Part shown: piece by piece, positions 35,824-44,339 of the stretch
Numbering within the stretch: the stretch's first letter is position 1
Layout of the letters: each line of letters begins with the position of its first letter
Assembly: GCA_938007965.1 (NCBI GenBank)
Contig: CALLMH010000103.1
Location: forward strand, 1 to 44,339
Reading direction: 5' to 3'
Origin: an uncultured Saprospiraceae bacterium
GTDB lineage: Bacteria; Bacteroidota; Bacteroidia; Chitinophagales; Saprospiraceae
Length of the DNA: 44,339 nucleotides
The notes under the pieces: model-generated
The model's database searches: none
Seen by the model: only the letters and a program-made list of their open reading frames with translations
What the model was told of the DNA's origin: nothing
Made by a program: the position numbers and the translations under genes

Positions 35824-38800
35824 CTATTTAATCACAACGAATTTCTCTAGCGATCTTCCTTTTTCGTTTCCGAATTCTAGGTAGTAAATCCCAGAAGGCA
35901 ATTCACTTACATCTATTTTAGTACTGATGGACTCAGTATTATGATTCTGTACTGAAATCAACTTACCATATGCATCTATGACTCTGATCTGAGTAGCTTG
36001 AGCATCGACTATGTTCACCTCGACATTTAGATAATTATTCGCTGGCACAGGATATATGCTCAATGACTTTACAAAATCGAGATCTTCAATTCCTACAGTA
36101 GTCTCGATGATAAATGGTCCAAACTCGGTAGTACACCCGTTTTCGTCCGTTACATTAACGAAGTACTCCCCTACCGTAAGTCCTGATATAGTCGGTGTGT
36201 TTTCACCATTGCTCCATTCATAGGATAGTACACCTACACCTCCTGCTACTTCTATGGTGATACTTCCATTAGCATCATCATTGGTTTCGTCGGTGATTTC
36301 TATAAGCGTCTGCTCTAGAGCTGTTGGCTCTGTGATCACATAAAAAGCTGATTTCTCATATCCATAGTTGTCGTTGAGTATCATACTATACTCACCCGCT
36401 GCCAGTCCAGATATGTTTAGATCAGTACTAGTGTACCCATTAGGACCCACCCAGAAGATAGAATATCCAGGTTCACCACCTGATGGACTTACATTTATTG
36501 AGCCTTCGCCTGCCCCGTTACACAACACATCCGTTTGTTGAGATTCGAATTTCAACTCTGACACGAAGTATACATCTTCACAATGCGTATCTTCCCCACA
36601 GTCATTTATAACAGTAAGACAAACTTCATAAGTACCTGTTTCATCAAAAATTACTTCTTCGTTAGATCCAGTAGCTCCAAAACTCCAAGAATAAGAATTT
36701 GGATCTCCAGTCGAATTACTCTCTACAGATAATACCCCGTCAGTCAAAGACGTAGTAAATATCGATTCTGGATTAACAATAACTTGATCGACTATAACAG
36801 ATGATACAGTTGTACATCCATTATCTGTATTAACTACAGTAACAGTATATTGTCCCGGATCATCCACCATAAACGAAAGACCTAGATCAGATGACACCTC
36901 TCCACTAGGAAGCGTCCATTCTATAATATAGTCATCTTCGTCACCGTCAATATTGGCATCAATTGATACCGTTGCTTCAGTACATGTTAGAACATCTGGT
37001 GATTCTATAGTCACCTGAAGAAGATCATCAGAAAGCGAGACCATTGATGTAGCATTATTTTCACATCCATTTGCACCTAGCGCTCTAGCTTGATATTCTC
37101 CAGCCATCGACACAGTGATACATGTCGCATCTACATCTCCATCTGGAGTAGTCCATGTCACAGATGTACTAGCACTTACATCTGCACATAGTTGAGCTTC
37201 CGTCACAGTACAGTCTAGAACTACATCCTCTACAGATATTTCTGGAAGTGCATCGTCTATCTCTACTTCTACCGAAGAGGAAGAGGTACATCCATTTAGG
37301 GTATTTGTTATAAGTAGTGTGTAGGTACCCGCAGCATCGACATTTACCATCATTGTAGTAGCTCCACTTATTATATTGCCGCCATCTGTACTCCAAGCAT
37401 ATGTAATATTATCTCCATCGGTAGATCCAGAACCGTCTAAAATAGTTGTGGTAGTATTACAGTCTAGAATATCTGCATCTGCAACTACAGTTGTTGGTGC
37501 GTCTATATTCGATTCTACCAAGACAGATGCCTGAGAGACACATCCTGTTGATGTATTTGTAACATCCAATACATATGTTCCAGCTTGACTTACGATTGCA
37601 TTCAACTCATCCGCTCCGGAGACAACAGTACCATCCGATGAAGACCAAGCATAAGTGATATTATCTCCCTCATCTGACCCTTCACCAGATATAGTGACCT
37701 CAGCTGTATTACAATCAATCATTTCAGGTGAAAAGGCAACTGCATTAGGACCTACTGTAGCATTGATAGTAAAAGGACTTTGGCTTTCACACCCATTATC
37801 ATCGGTAACAGTCATCACATAATCTCCTGGCGCGACACCATCAAATGTCCCCGTAAAGTTAGGTCCCTCTCCATAATCATATGACCATGGAGCTGTACCA
37901 CCTAGTGCAAAAGACACAATAGATCCATCTTCAGCACCACAATCAGCATCTTCTGTTAGATTATTGATGACAAGTGGATCTGGTTGAGATATTACATAAG
38001 TCTCTGAGGTAGTACATCCAGCGACATCAGTAATCTCTAATGAATATGTACCCACTGGCAAATTATCTATTGTAGGGGATGTCATACCATTACTCCAAGC
38101 ATATTGATAGCCTCCATTTCCTCCATTCGCTTCGACGGATATGAACCCATTACTTTCATTAAAACAAAACACATCATCAGAGGAAATAAGAGTCGCAGAC
38201 AGTGCTTCAGATGGGCCATCCAGTACAATCGTCTCTTCTAAGAAATAATCATTTTCATCTGTAATGGTTACAGTATATGTACCTGCAAATAGTCCATCAA
38301 TACCAGATGTGGTAGCCCCATTACTCCATTGATAAGATATATTGCCCGCTCCCCCATTTGTATTTAGCTGTATACTTCCTTCGCCTGGGCAGAGTGCATC
38401 TGTCATCGTCATATCTACTGACATTGCGAATGATTCGAAAAACCAACTGTCCCATGTAGAGATATTCGTTTCTTGTCCAACTTCAAATACACCATTCGTT
38501 CCATTTGCAGAAACTGCATATACTGTTGGGAAATACCCGACACTATAGTCATTGTCCATATTATTTGCATTTCCTGGCATGAGATCTATAAATGCGAACT
38601 CATGATCAGAAACCCAATCACCAATTGTGTTGCCATTGCACCCTGCCGGTCCATAGAGGCAGTCTGTATTCGTTCCTTGATCCGCTTCTATATAGAATAC
38701 TCTGATTTCATCTGTGCCATTTGGTCCGTATAAATCATGTAGTGTTTCTAATGTGCCTGTTTGATGAAAATTCCAGCATGGACCACACCAGATAGCAGAA

Positions 38801-38976
38801 AACTCTAAAATAACATGTTTACCCGAGGCGAGAATATCAGACATATCGTGCGTATTACCATCGAGATCAGTAGCCGTCCAATCAGGCGCTGATGTTCCAG
38901 GTGCAAGCTGAGCACTTGTAGTTGCTATAAAAGCAAATGAAAATAAAATTAAAAAATGTAGACGTAATCTTTTCAT
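35824..38976 (-). CDS. T9SS-exported thioredoxin-fold protein with SprB and Ig/PKD repeats
   Basis: 1050-residue secreted protein; ATG at 38976 gives the signal peptide MKRLRLHFLILFSFAFIATT. Domains: thioredoxin/TlpA-like 22-180 with redox motif WCGPCW (C64, C67); three SprB-type repeats about 190-410 (each ends in a GTY/GDY-v-TD-G pattern); four Ig-like modules about 415-730 built around paired cysteines (IDCNT, LDCNT, LDCTV, LTCTE); a PKD-like module 735-800 (SYSWSFGATGS); two SprB-like repeats 805-955; and a C-terminal T9SS type A sorting domain from about 965 (SIYPVPANNYLNVEV ... LPSGIYYLEF ... KFVVIK). The unusual part is the redox domain on an adhesin-like stalk. Activity outside the cell is inferred. 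Confidence 0.88.
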   Translation of the reverse strand: MKRLRLHFLILFSFAFIATTSAQLAPGTSAPDWTATDLDGNTHDMSDILASGKHVILEFSAIWCGPCWNFHQTGTLETLHDLYGPNGTDEIRVFYIEADQGTNTDCLYGPAGCNGNTIGDWVSDHEFAFIDLMPGNANNMDNDYSVGYFPTVYAVSANGTNGVFEVGQETNISTWDSWFFESFAMSVDMTMTDALCPGEGSIQLNTNGGAGNISYQWSNGATTSGIDGLFAGTYTVTITDENDYFLEETIVLDGPSEALSATLISSDDVFCFNESNGFISVEANGGNGGYQYAWSNGMTSPTIDNLPVGTYSLEITDVAGCTTSETYVISQPDPLVINNLTEDADCGAEDGSIVSFALGGTAPWSYDYGEGPNFTGTFDGVAPGDYVMTVTDDNGCESQSPFTINATVGPNAVAFSPEMIDCNTAEVTISGEGSDEGDNITYAWSSSDGTVVSGADELNAIVSQAGTYVLDVTNTSTGCVSQASVLVESNIDAPTTVVADADILDCNTTTTILDGSGSTDGDNITYAWSTDGGNIISGATTMMVNVDAAGTYTLLITNTLNGCTSSSSVEVEIDDALPEISVEDVVLDCTVTEAQLCADVSASTSVTWTTPDGDVDATCITVSMAGEYQARALGANGCENNATSMVSLSDDLLQVTIESPDVLTCTEATVSIDANIDGDEDDYIIEWTLPSGEVSSDLGLSFMVDDPGQYTVTVVNTDNGCTTVSSVIVDQVIVNPESIFTTSLTDGVLSVESNSTGDPNSYSWSFGATGSNEEVIFDETGTYEVCLTVINDCGEDTHCEDVYFVSELKFESQQTDVLCNGAGEGSINVSPSGGEPGYSIFWVGPNGYTSTDLNISGLAAGEYSMILNDNYGYEKSAFYVITEPTALEQTLIEITDETNDDANGSITIEVAGGVGVLSYEWSNGENTPTISGLTVGEYFVNVTDENGCTTEFGPFIIETTVGIEDLDFVKSLSIYPVPANNYLNVEVNIVDAQATQIRVIDAYGKLISVQNHNTESISTKIDVSELPSGIYYLEFGNEKGRSLEKFVVIK

Positions 38977-39080
38977 GAAGGTTAGTTTTGATTTTGATAA
39001 ATAGTAGTAGTTTAGCATAAATCTACAAACATCATTTTACATATTATGAATAATACAAAATGTTTGTAAAAATTTAGTGC

Positions 39081-39096
39081 ATTATTTCGAAATAAT
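39081..39096. promoter_or_regulatory. 16-bp perfect palindrome next to a -7 box
   Basis: ATTATTTCGAAATAAT is its own reverse complement. It starts 8 nt downstream of the minus-strand -7 box, about at the transcription start, a common operator position. Being AT-rich it could be chance. Confidence 0.3.
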
Positions 39097-39104
39097 AAAT
39101 TATA

Positions 39105-39112
39105 CAAAAATA
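39105..39112 (-). promoter_or_regulatory. -7 promoter element of the thioredoxin/SprB gene
   Basis: Minus strand TATTTTTG fits TAnnTTTG; leader of about 120 nt to the ATG at 38976. -33 not seen. Confidence 0.4.
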
Positions 39113-39463
39113 TGTCTTGTGCGAGACACTAAATGTAGTCATATACAAAATAAAAATATATGCTTTTCTACTGCATCTTATAGACATTTTTACTCGTGCC
39201 TTAGAAATTAACCCCCCATTATAATTTAGAATATCCACGGCAGTTTAAATCATTATCAAAAAATAAATATTCCGAAATGCAGAATATCCTCTATTCATAA
39301 AACTATGACAGTCTTACTCCTGAAAAATTACCCCTTTTTAATGATTTAATCGTAAAAGGGACCCATATAATCAATCATATCACTTTGCTCGTCGCTAGGC
39401 TTTCATTTCTGTTAGAACACTGTAACAGAAACAATCAAGAATTTCTTGGTCTAATAGAGACAT

Positions 39464-39499
39464 ACTAAAAAAGCCTTTCGAAATCAATCGAAAGGCTTT
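39464..39499 (-). terminator. Rho-independent terminator of the TPR gene
   Basis: Minus strand AAAGCCTTTCGA, loop TTGATT, TCGAAAGGCTTT: a perfect 12-bp stem followed by a run of T (TTTT) and then AG. Begins 24 nt downstream of the stop at 39524. Confidence 0.88.
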
Positions 39500-39523
39500 A
39501 ATCATTATTTATTCTCTATATTC

Positions 39524-40276
39524 TTACTTCTCTAAAAGTGGAATGTATTTCGCAGCATCTTTTGCTTCCGCTGACTGAGGATAATCCTTCTGGATTCTTT
39601 TGAAGCTTGAAAGCGCTGTTGCATTGTCTTCTTGACTCATGCTTAATATCGCTAATTTATTGAGATAATATGGTGTTAGGAAAGCATTATCACTATTGAC
39701 TGCTTTATTATATGCAGATTTCGCAAGATCCATTTTACCTAACTCTGCATATGCATCTCCGATAGCACCATTCTTGGTAATCGGTGTGATATCATCATTA
39801 GCACTATAACTTTCCAGATATTCTATGGCAACATCATAATTTCCTAAGTTGAGATATGAGATACCAGCGTAGTAACTTGCTAGATTAGCAACATCAGTCC
39901 CACTATAATTATCAATGATATCTAAGAAACCTTCATATCCTTCACCAGGATTAGTCAGTGCCAGCGCGAAAGAATCTTGTTTGAACTGATATTCAGCTTT
40001 ATGTATGGCCTCCATACTTGCCTTTTCTCTCGGCGCTTGGTACCCATATTTATATGCTAAGAATGCTCCAGCTAAAAGAACTGCAGCAACTAACAAACCG
40101 ATAATCAAACTTTGATTTTTTTCAAAGAAATCTTGAGCTTGCTCTTTTACCTCTACGATATCAACTAATGTCTCGTCGTCTTCTTGTTGCTCTTGATTAT
40201 GGTTTTGCGCATTCGGATTTCCTCTGTATCCAGGATTCTCTCCTTTATTTCTGATATACTGTCTATTCTTTGCCAT
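39524..40276 (-). CDS. membrane-anchored tetratricopeptide repeat protein
   Basis: 250 residues; start MAKNRQYIRN at 40276, because the longer frame begins inside the -7 box at 40301-40308. Polar Asn/Gln/Glu-rich N-terminus (cytoplasmic), one transmembrane helix about residues 52-74 (SLIIGLLVAAVLLAGAFLAY), then a periplasmic domain with about four TPR-like repeats (YAGISYLNLGNYDVAIEYLE, GDAYAELGKMDLAKSAYNKA, LNKLAILSMSQEDNATALSS). The plan is like YfgM, an ancillary SecYEG subunit, and its Bacteroidota counterparts. The function is not proven. Confidence 0.83.
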   Translation of the reverse strand: MAKNRQYIRNKGENPGYRGNPNAQNHNQEQQEDDETLVDIVEVKEQAQDFFEKNQSLIIGLLVAAVLLAGAFLAYKYGYQAPREKASMEAIHKAEYQFKQDSFALALTNPGEGYEGFLDIIDNYSGTDVANLASYYAGISYLNLGNYDVAIEYLESYSANDDITPITKNGAIGDAYAELGKMDLAKSAYNKAVNSDNAFLTPYYLNKLAILSMSQEDNATALSSFKRIQKDYPQSAEAKDAAKYIPLLEK

Positions 40277-40300
40277 TATGATCTTTTTCGAAAATTTTTG

Positions 40301-40329
40301 CAAAAATACATAAATCCTTTATTTCTCAA
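40301..40329 (-). promoter_or_regulatory. Bacteroidetes-type promoter of the TPR gene
   Basis: Minus strand TTG (40329-40327), 18-nt spacer, TATTTTTG (40308-40301). Start codon at 40276, 24 nt downstream. Confidence 0.5.
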
Positions 40330-40561
40330 TGTTTTTTGACGAAGAAGTTTAATTGTTGTCAACTCAATAAATAGGATACACAACATACTACACTTCTAAC
40401 ACCTTGATAATGTGACCAATAAGCCAAAAACCAACCTAAAGATAGAATTTATCTATATATATTGCAACGTGATATTCAATATGTAAAAGGGGGTAAATCA
40501 AGCTTCGCCGCAGACTTCTAAGCCATATTTAGACTCACCTGTCGACTATAATGCGTGCGTA

Positions 40562-40960
40562 CTAGACGAAGTCTTCACCTCTCTCATATTTATCCTTCAG
40601 TTCTTCTATTTCTTTCAATTCTAGGCTATCACTATATTTGTCCAATGCTATTTTATCAAGGTTACTTTTCCTGTAGATTTTAATCATCTCTCTTTCTATC
40701 TCTTCATCTGTAAGATCATCATCGTCATTGTTGAAAAATGGCAACCCATATTCCGAAGTATATATAATCAAAAAAACTAACGCCAAAATCACGATCGGTA
40801 GCCTAACCCAGAATGCTTGAGCTCCTGATAATCTTGTACTGACGATAAATAAGATCACAGAAGTAGTTGCGAAAGTCACGCCCACCGTCTGTATTTCTTT
40901 GCGTTTTTTTCTATTCTTCTCTATTTTTTCTATTGCCTTATGTCTTAATTCTTCGTACAT
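40562..40960 (-). CDS. putative 2TM-domain membrane protein
   Basis: 132 residues: basic amphipathic N-terminus (EELRHKAIEKIEKNRKKRKE), two transmembrane helices about 25-44 and 52-68, and an acidic C-terminal part (DDDDLTDEEIEREMIKIYRKS...LELKEIEELKDKYERGEDF), probably a helical cytoplasmic tail. This resembles small 2TM proteins of Bacteroidota. Function unknown. It lies 260 nt upstream of the TPR gene on the same strand, but the TPR gene has its own promoter. Confidence 0.6.
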   Translation of the reverse strand: MYEELRHKAIEKIEKNRKKRKEIQTVGVTFATTSVILFIVSTRLSGAQAFWVRLPIVILALVFLIIYTSEYGLPFFNNDDDDLTDEEIEREMIKIYRKSNLDKIALDKYSDSLELKEIEELKDKYERGEDFV

Positions 40961-41297
40961 GTATACCTATTTAATAACAGTAAAATATGACAATAATTAT
41001 AAAAAGTGTGCGTGTAGATGATTTTTTAGATAAAGATTAGTTTTTAATCTATTGATCCTTATTTCGAATAGGCTAACGAAAATAGGAAATAAAAAGCCAG
41101 AAGAGTAATGTTCAGAAAAGCATATTTCTCTATGTCGTCTTATCTGATCAAATCCAATATTGCCACACGAAGGACCAATTTTTAAGATATGCTAAACTAA
41201 GTGAAAGAAGTAATCGCTAAATATTGATTTATTTTACTATATGCCCTGTAACTATGACACATTGTTTATAAATTGCTTTTCAATTAAAGTGACAATT
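40961..41297. other. 337-bp divergent intergenic region
   Basis: No TAnnTTTG box with good position for either neighbour. A small hairpin (AGATTA...TAATCT near 41035) is the only structure seen. Confidence 0.45.
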
Positions 41298-44099
41298 ATG
41301 AAATCCGTATACCTTATTCTTTTATCTGTACTCACGGCAACCGGCCTAACAGCACAGATCGTTACGATAGACCCCGCATTCCCCGACAGGGAAGAACTCA
41401 TCACTGTCACGTACGATGCTACCCTTGGAAATGGAGGGCTAACGGATGTCTCACAAGTATATATGCACACCGGCCTTATTACTCCACAGTCAAATTCACC
41501 ATCTGATTGGAAATATGTGGTGGGCAATTGGGGTACGGATGACCCAAGAGTAAAAATGACCAATATCGGAAACAACAAACATCAACTATCATACGCCATA
41601 AATGATTTCTATGGTATTCCAACTTCTATGGCTATCGAAAAACTTGCGTTCGTATTTAGAAATGAAGATGGATCAAAAGAAGGAAAAACCTCTACTCTTG
41701 GAGATATTTTTCTTGATTATAATGGCACGCAAGAATATACAGCGCAATTGATATCCCCAACAGAAAAAACAACAATTGTTACGGTGGGAGAAAGCATATC
41801 TATCAGATTCGTCACATCCGTTTTATCAAATATCCAAATGTCTGATAATGGCGTACAATTCTACCAACAAAATACAGACAACCTGGACTTTCAATATATC
41901 GTTCCTGATAATCAGAAGCATACTATTGAGATTACTGCAGAACTGAATGGAGAGGTTATCAAAGAGTCGTTTTCGTTGATTGTAAACCCATCTATTGTTA
42001 CTGAATCCTTCCCTCCCGGCACCAAATTTGGCATCAACAAACTGAGTGAATCTGACTACAGACTGGTATTATTCGCCCCAGAAAAATCAAACGCATATGT
42101 CATCGGCGACTTCAATAACTGGGAGATAGACCCTCAATATTTTATGAAAAAATCTCCTGATGGACAAAGTTTCTGGATAGACATCAATGGACTAGATCCA
42201 TCAAAGAACTATGCATTTCAGTATCTCGTGGATGGTAATATCATAGTGGCAGATCCATTTAGCGAGTTGGTATTAGATCCTAACAATGACGGAAGTATAG
42301 ATGCGTCTACATTTCCAAATATGCATCCATATGCTACTGGCAAAACCAATGGCTACGCATCACTACTTAAAACGGGTGCCGAAGATTATCAATGGCAGTA
42401 TGACTTCACCCCTCCTATCAAAGAAGATCTTGTCATATATGAATTATTGATGCGAGATTTTACCAATGAAAAAAACTACCAAACCCTAAAGGACACTCTG
42501 GACTATCTAGATAGGATGGGTATCAATGCCATCCAGTTTATGCCGGTAAATGAATTCGAAGGCAATCAAAGTTGGGGTTATAATCCATCTTTTCATATGG
42601 CACTAGATAAATATTACGGGACTCCAGAATCATTCAAAATTTTAATAGACGAATGTCACCTAAGAGGAATAGCGGTCATACTGGATGTAGTATACAATCA
42701 TGTATTCAGCCAAAGTCCTATTGCGCAGCTATATTGGGATGCTCCCAATTTCAAACCTGCAGCTGATAGTCCGTTTCTCAATGTAGAGGCGACGCATCCA
42801 TTCAATGTGGGCTATGATTTCAATCATGAATCAGTGGCTACCCAGACATTCGTCAATAGGGTGACCAGCTACTGGCTCGAAGAATACAATATCGATGGAT
42901 TTAGATTTGATCTATCTAAAGGATTTACACAGAAAATAAGCACAAACGACGGAGCATTTAGAGCATATGATCAGGATAGAATAGATGTGCTAAAACTATA
43001 CGCTGACAATATCTGGCAAAGTAATCCAGATGCCTACGTAATCCTTGAGCACTTTGCAGCAAATGACGAAGAAGAAGTACTAGCAGACTATGGGATGATG
43101 CTGTGGAGCAACCATAACTTCAACTTCAATGAGGCAACGATGGGATATAACACGGCAAACAAATCAAATTTCGAGTGGATAGATTACAAGCAAAAAGGAT
43201 GGTCAGATCCGCATGCTGTCGGGTATATGGAAAGTCACGATGAGGAACGACTGATGTATAAAAACTTGGAATTTGGAAATGCGAGTGGAGATTACTCTAT
43301 AAAAAATCTTACTACTGCGCTAGAGAGAATAGAGATGGCTACAGCGTTTTTCTATTCTTTTCCTGGGCCGAAGATGCTGTGGCAATTTGGTGAGATGGGC
43401 TACGACTTTTCTATCAACAGATGCGAAAATGGATCCATTAATGAAAACTGTAGACTATCCCCGAAACCTATTCGGTGGGATTATAAATCTAATCTGAAAC
43501 GAAAAAAACTAATAGATATCACCGCCGCAATGATCAAACTAAAATTAGAAACGGACCTTATGAATAGTACACAGTACTCTCATAATGTAACCGCAGAAAG
43601 AAAGTACATCAGTCTAACGACTACGGATATAGATGCTATGGTAATCGGCAATTTCGACGTGACACAAAAGACTATAGATGTCGAGTTCAGTCATGCAGGA
43701 ACATGGTATGACTATATCGAAGGGAGTAGTATAGAAGTAGAAAATACATCTCAATCTATAATTCTCGCCCCTGGAGAATATCATGTATTCCTAGATAAGA
43801 TCATTGATTCTGGGATCATATCCGGAGTGGAAGATTTAGATAATAATATCAGCGAATACGCATTATATCCGAATCCTTCATTGAGTAGTATCGCTATCGA
43901 TCTCTCACTAAACCAAAACACTGATGCATGGATAAGGATATTTGACTTGAACTCTAAATTGGTTCTAGAAGAGCAGAGTCAGTTATCAGTAGGTGATAAT
44001 TCAATTACCTTAGACATATCTGATCTTATATCAGGGATGTATCACGTAATTATTCAAGGAGAAAAATTTAGCTTGACGGATAGCTTTATAGTGAGATAA
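41298..44099 (+). CDS. secreted GH13 alpha-amylase with T9SS sorting domain
   Basis: 933 residues. Start MKSVYLILLSVLTATGLTAQ at 41298 gives a clean signal peptide; an upstream ATG at 41241 would add 19 residues before it. Residues 20-130 are a beta-domain of a kind common in Bacteroidota amylases; then a probable second beta-module, a CBM48-like domain about 240-330 (YVIGDFNNWEIDP...YAFQYLVDG), and a GH13 barrel about 370-735. The catalytic set is complete: nucleophile Asp538 in DGFRFDLSK, acid/base Glu584 in VILEHF, and Asp648 in SHDEERL. The CBM48 suggests action on branched alpha-glucans. The last ~75 residues (YALYPNPSLSS...LISGMYHVIIQGE) are a T9SS type A sorting domain, so the enzyme is exported to the surface or medium. 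Confidence 0.93.
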   Translation: MKSVYLILLSVLTATGLTAQIVTIDPAFPDREELITVTYDATLGNGGLTDVSQVYMHTGLITPQSNSPSDWKYVVGNWGTDDPRVKMTNIGNNKHQLSYAINDFYGIPTSMAIEKLAFVFRNEDGSKEGKTSTLGDIFLDYNGTQEYTAQLISPTEKTTIVTVGESISIRFVTSVLSNIQMSDNGVQFYQQNTDNLDFQYIVPDNQKHTIEITAELNGEVIKESFSLIVNPSIVTESFPPGTKFGINKLSESDYRLVLFAPEKSNAYVIGDFNNWEIDPQYFMKKSPDGQSFWIDINGLDPSKNYAFQYLVDGNIIVADPFSELVLDPNNDGSIDASTFPNMHPYATGKTNGYASLLKTGAEDYQWQYDFTPPIKEDLVIYELLMRDFTNEKNYQTLKDTLDYLDRMGINAIQFMPVNEFEGNQSWGYNPSFHMALDKYYGTPESFKILIDECHLRGIAVILDVVYNHVFSQSPIAQLYWDAPNFKPAADSPFLNVEATHPFNVGYDFNHESVATQTFVNRVTSYWLEEYNIDGFRFDLSKGFTQKISTNDGAFRAYDQDRIDVLKLYADNIWQSNPDAYVILEHFAANDEEEVLADYGMMLWSNHNFNFNEATMGYNTANKSNFEWIDYKQKGWSDPHAVGYMESHDEERLMYKNLEFGNASGDYSIKNLTTALERIEMATAFFYSFPGPKMLWQFGEMGYDFSINRCENGSINENCRLSPKPIRWDYKSNLKRKKLIDITAAMIKLKLETDLMNSTQYSHNVTAERKYISLTTTDIDAMVIGNFDVTQKTIDVEFSHAGTWYDYIEGSSIEVENTSQSIILAPGEYHVFLDKIIDSGIISGVEDLDNNISEYALYPNPSLSSIAIDLSLNQNTDAWIRIFDLNSKLVLEEQSQLSVGDNSITLDISDLISGMYHVIIQGEKFSLTDSFIVR

Positions 44100-44103
44100 T
44101 CAG

Positions 44104-44138
44104 GGATATTCAGTAGATCTGAATATCCTTATTTATAT
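44104..44138 (+). terminator. Rho-independent terminator of the amylase gene
   Basis: GGATATTCAG (44104-44113), loop TAGAT, CTGAATATCC (44119-44128): perfect 10-bp stem followed by TTATTTATAT. Starts 5 nt after the stop codon. Confidence 0.8.
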
Positions 44139-44228
44139 AGCGCTTCATTCGGCTTACTGCTGAATGGATACCCCGTTTACACTTGATTTTACCTAAATAA
44201 GAGGTAATAAATTTCAACCTAAACTTCC

Positions 44229-44339
44229 ACTCGCCGTTCGGGCTTTCATTTTTGGCTTGACCCAAAAACGAAACAAAAAACGAGTGTTTGCTAAACAAGC
44301 CATCTCTTATCTCAAGACTTTACCTGACTTTTAACGCTA
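44229..44339. repeat. 5' part of dispersed intergenic repeat (copy C, left half)
   Basis: From 44229 it matches copies A and B: CGCCGTTCGGGCTTTCA corresponds to CGCTGCCGGCTTTCA, followed by a hairpin (44244-44273: TTTCATTTTTGGC, TTGA, CCCAAAAACGAAA) and then AACAAAAAACGAGTGTTTGC, AAACAAGCCATCTCTTAT. The last 34 bases equal bases 1-34 of the window. The upstream part shared by A and B (TATCAATATTATCAGCC) is not present here. Confidence 0.75.

Larger units (their letters stand above)
39019..39523. other. 505-bp AT-rich intergenic region
   Basis: Between two minus-strand genes. Contains the terminator of the TPR gene (39464-39499), the -7 box of the thioredoxin/SprB gene (39105-39112) and a 16-bp perfect palindrome (39081-39096). 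A C-run and a hairpin-like AAAAATTACCCCTTTTT / AAAAGGG pair near 39345 are weak. No open frame worth calling. Confidence 0.5.

Noticed and set aside
39019-39460. Possible hidden gene or transposon remnant in the AT-rich 440 bp
   Set aside because: No inverted-repeat ends, no direct repeats, and no frame longer than expected by chance.
1-44339. The window as a complete circular plasmid or phage because of its matching ends
   Set aside because: The 34-bp identity lies within a dispersed repeat, there is no replication, partition or structural phage gene, and the content includes rplS, miaA and fmt, so a chromosomal contig broken at a repeat is more likely. It is kept as a finding because it cannot be excluded.

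Overview
The window looks like a chromosomal stretch of a Bacteroidota bacterium, probably of the Saprospiria/Lewinella type. This rests on three things seen here: two very large secreted proteins ending in type IX secretion (T9SS) sorting domains, one of them with SprB-type repeats; a GWxTD-domain protein, a YfhO protein and OmpA/carboxypeptidase-regulatory architecture; and promoters that fit the Bacteroidetes sigma-ABfr pattern (TTTG, about 19 nt, TAnnTTTG) with almost no Shine-Dalgarno sequences. The base composition is AT-rich throughout. The genus assignment is inference.

Layout. 0.3-3 kb (minus): kynureninase then kynurenine 3-monooxygenase, a tryptophan-to-3-hydroxyanthranilate pair. 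3.2-5.4 kb: small lipoprotein, MscS channel, two-helix mini-protein, DUF3010-like protein. 5.5-11.4 kb (plus): RluF pseudouridine synthase, an FMN/3Fe-4S glutamate-synthase-like enzyme, thiolase, lipoprotein beta-hexosaminidase (GH20). 11.5-16.3 kb (minus): YfhO membrane protein, then PlsC-like acyltransferase overlapping a lipoprotein isoaspartyl peptidase. 16.5-18.4 kb (plus): miaA and a secreted PDZ protein. 18.4-22.9 kb (minus): a zinc-ribbon/SDR fusion, a GNAT-NudK pair with an ATGA overlap, and a COG2509-type flavoprotein. 23-24.7 kb (plus): AspT/YidE-type transporter. 24.7-28 kb (minus): GWxTD protein, small lipoprotein, ribosomal protein L19, RluE-type pseudouridine synthase. 28.3-33 kb: formate-THF ligase, NlpC/P60 hydrolase, a broken phospholipase D gene, and fmt. 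33.4-44.1 kb: CRD-OmpA-SPOR-like envelope protein, a secreted thioredoxin/SprB-repeat protein, a TPR membrane protein, a 2TM protein and a secreted GH13 alpha-amylase.

Genes that work together. fhs makes 10-formyl-THF, which fmt uses to formylate initiator tRNA; RluF, RluE, MiaA, L19 and Fmt give the region a translation theme. The hexosaminidase, amylase, NlpC/P60 hydrolase and OmpA-like protein act in the envelope or outside the cell.

The least ordinary items are: a dispersed, hairpin-bearing intergenic repeat present in three copies, each next to the 3' end of a gene and two clearly between convergent genes; an exact 34-bp identity between the two window ends, which lies inside that repeat; a candidate 100-nt RNA with its own promoter box and terminator; an SDR-like protein whose catalytic Tyr is Thr; a T9SS-exported thioredoxin fused to SprB repeats; and -7 boxes so close to start codons that they redefine several starts. 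No CRISPR array, tRNA, rRNA, transposase or phage module was seen, and no multi-gene system that I would call new.
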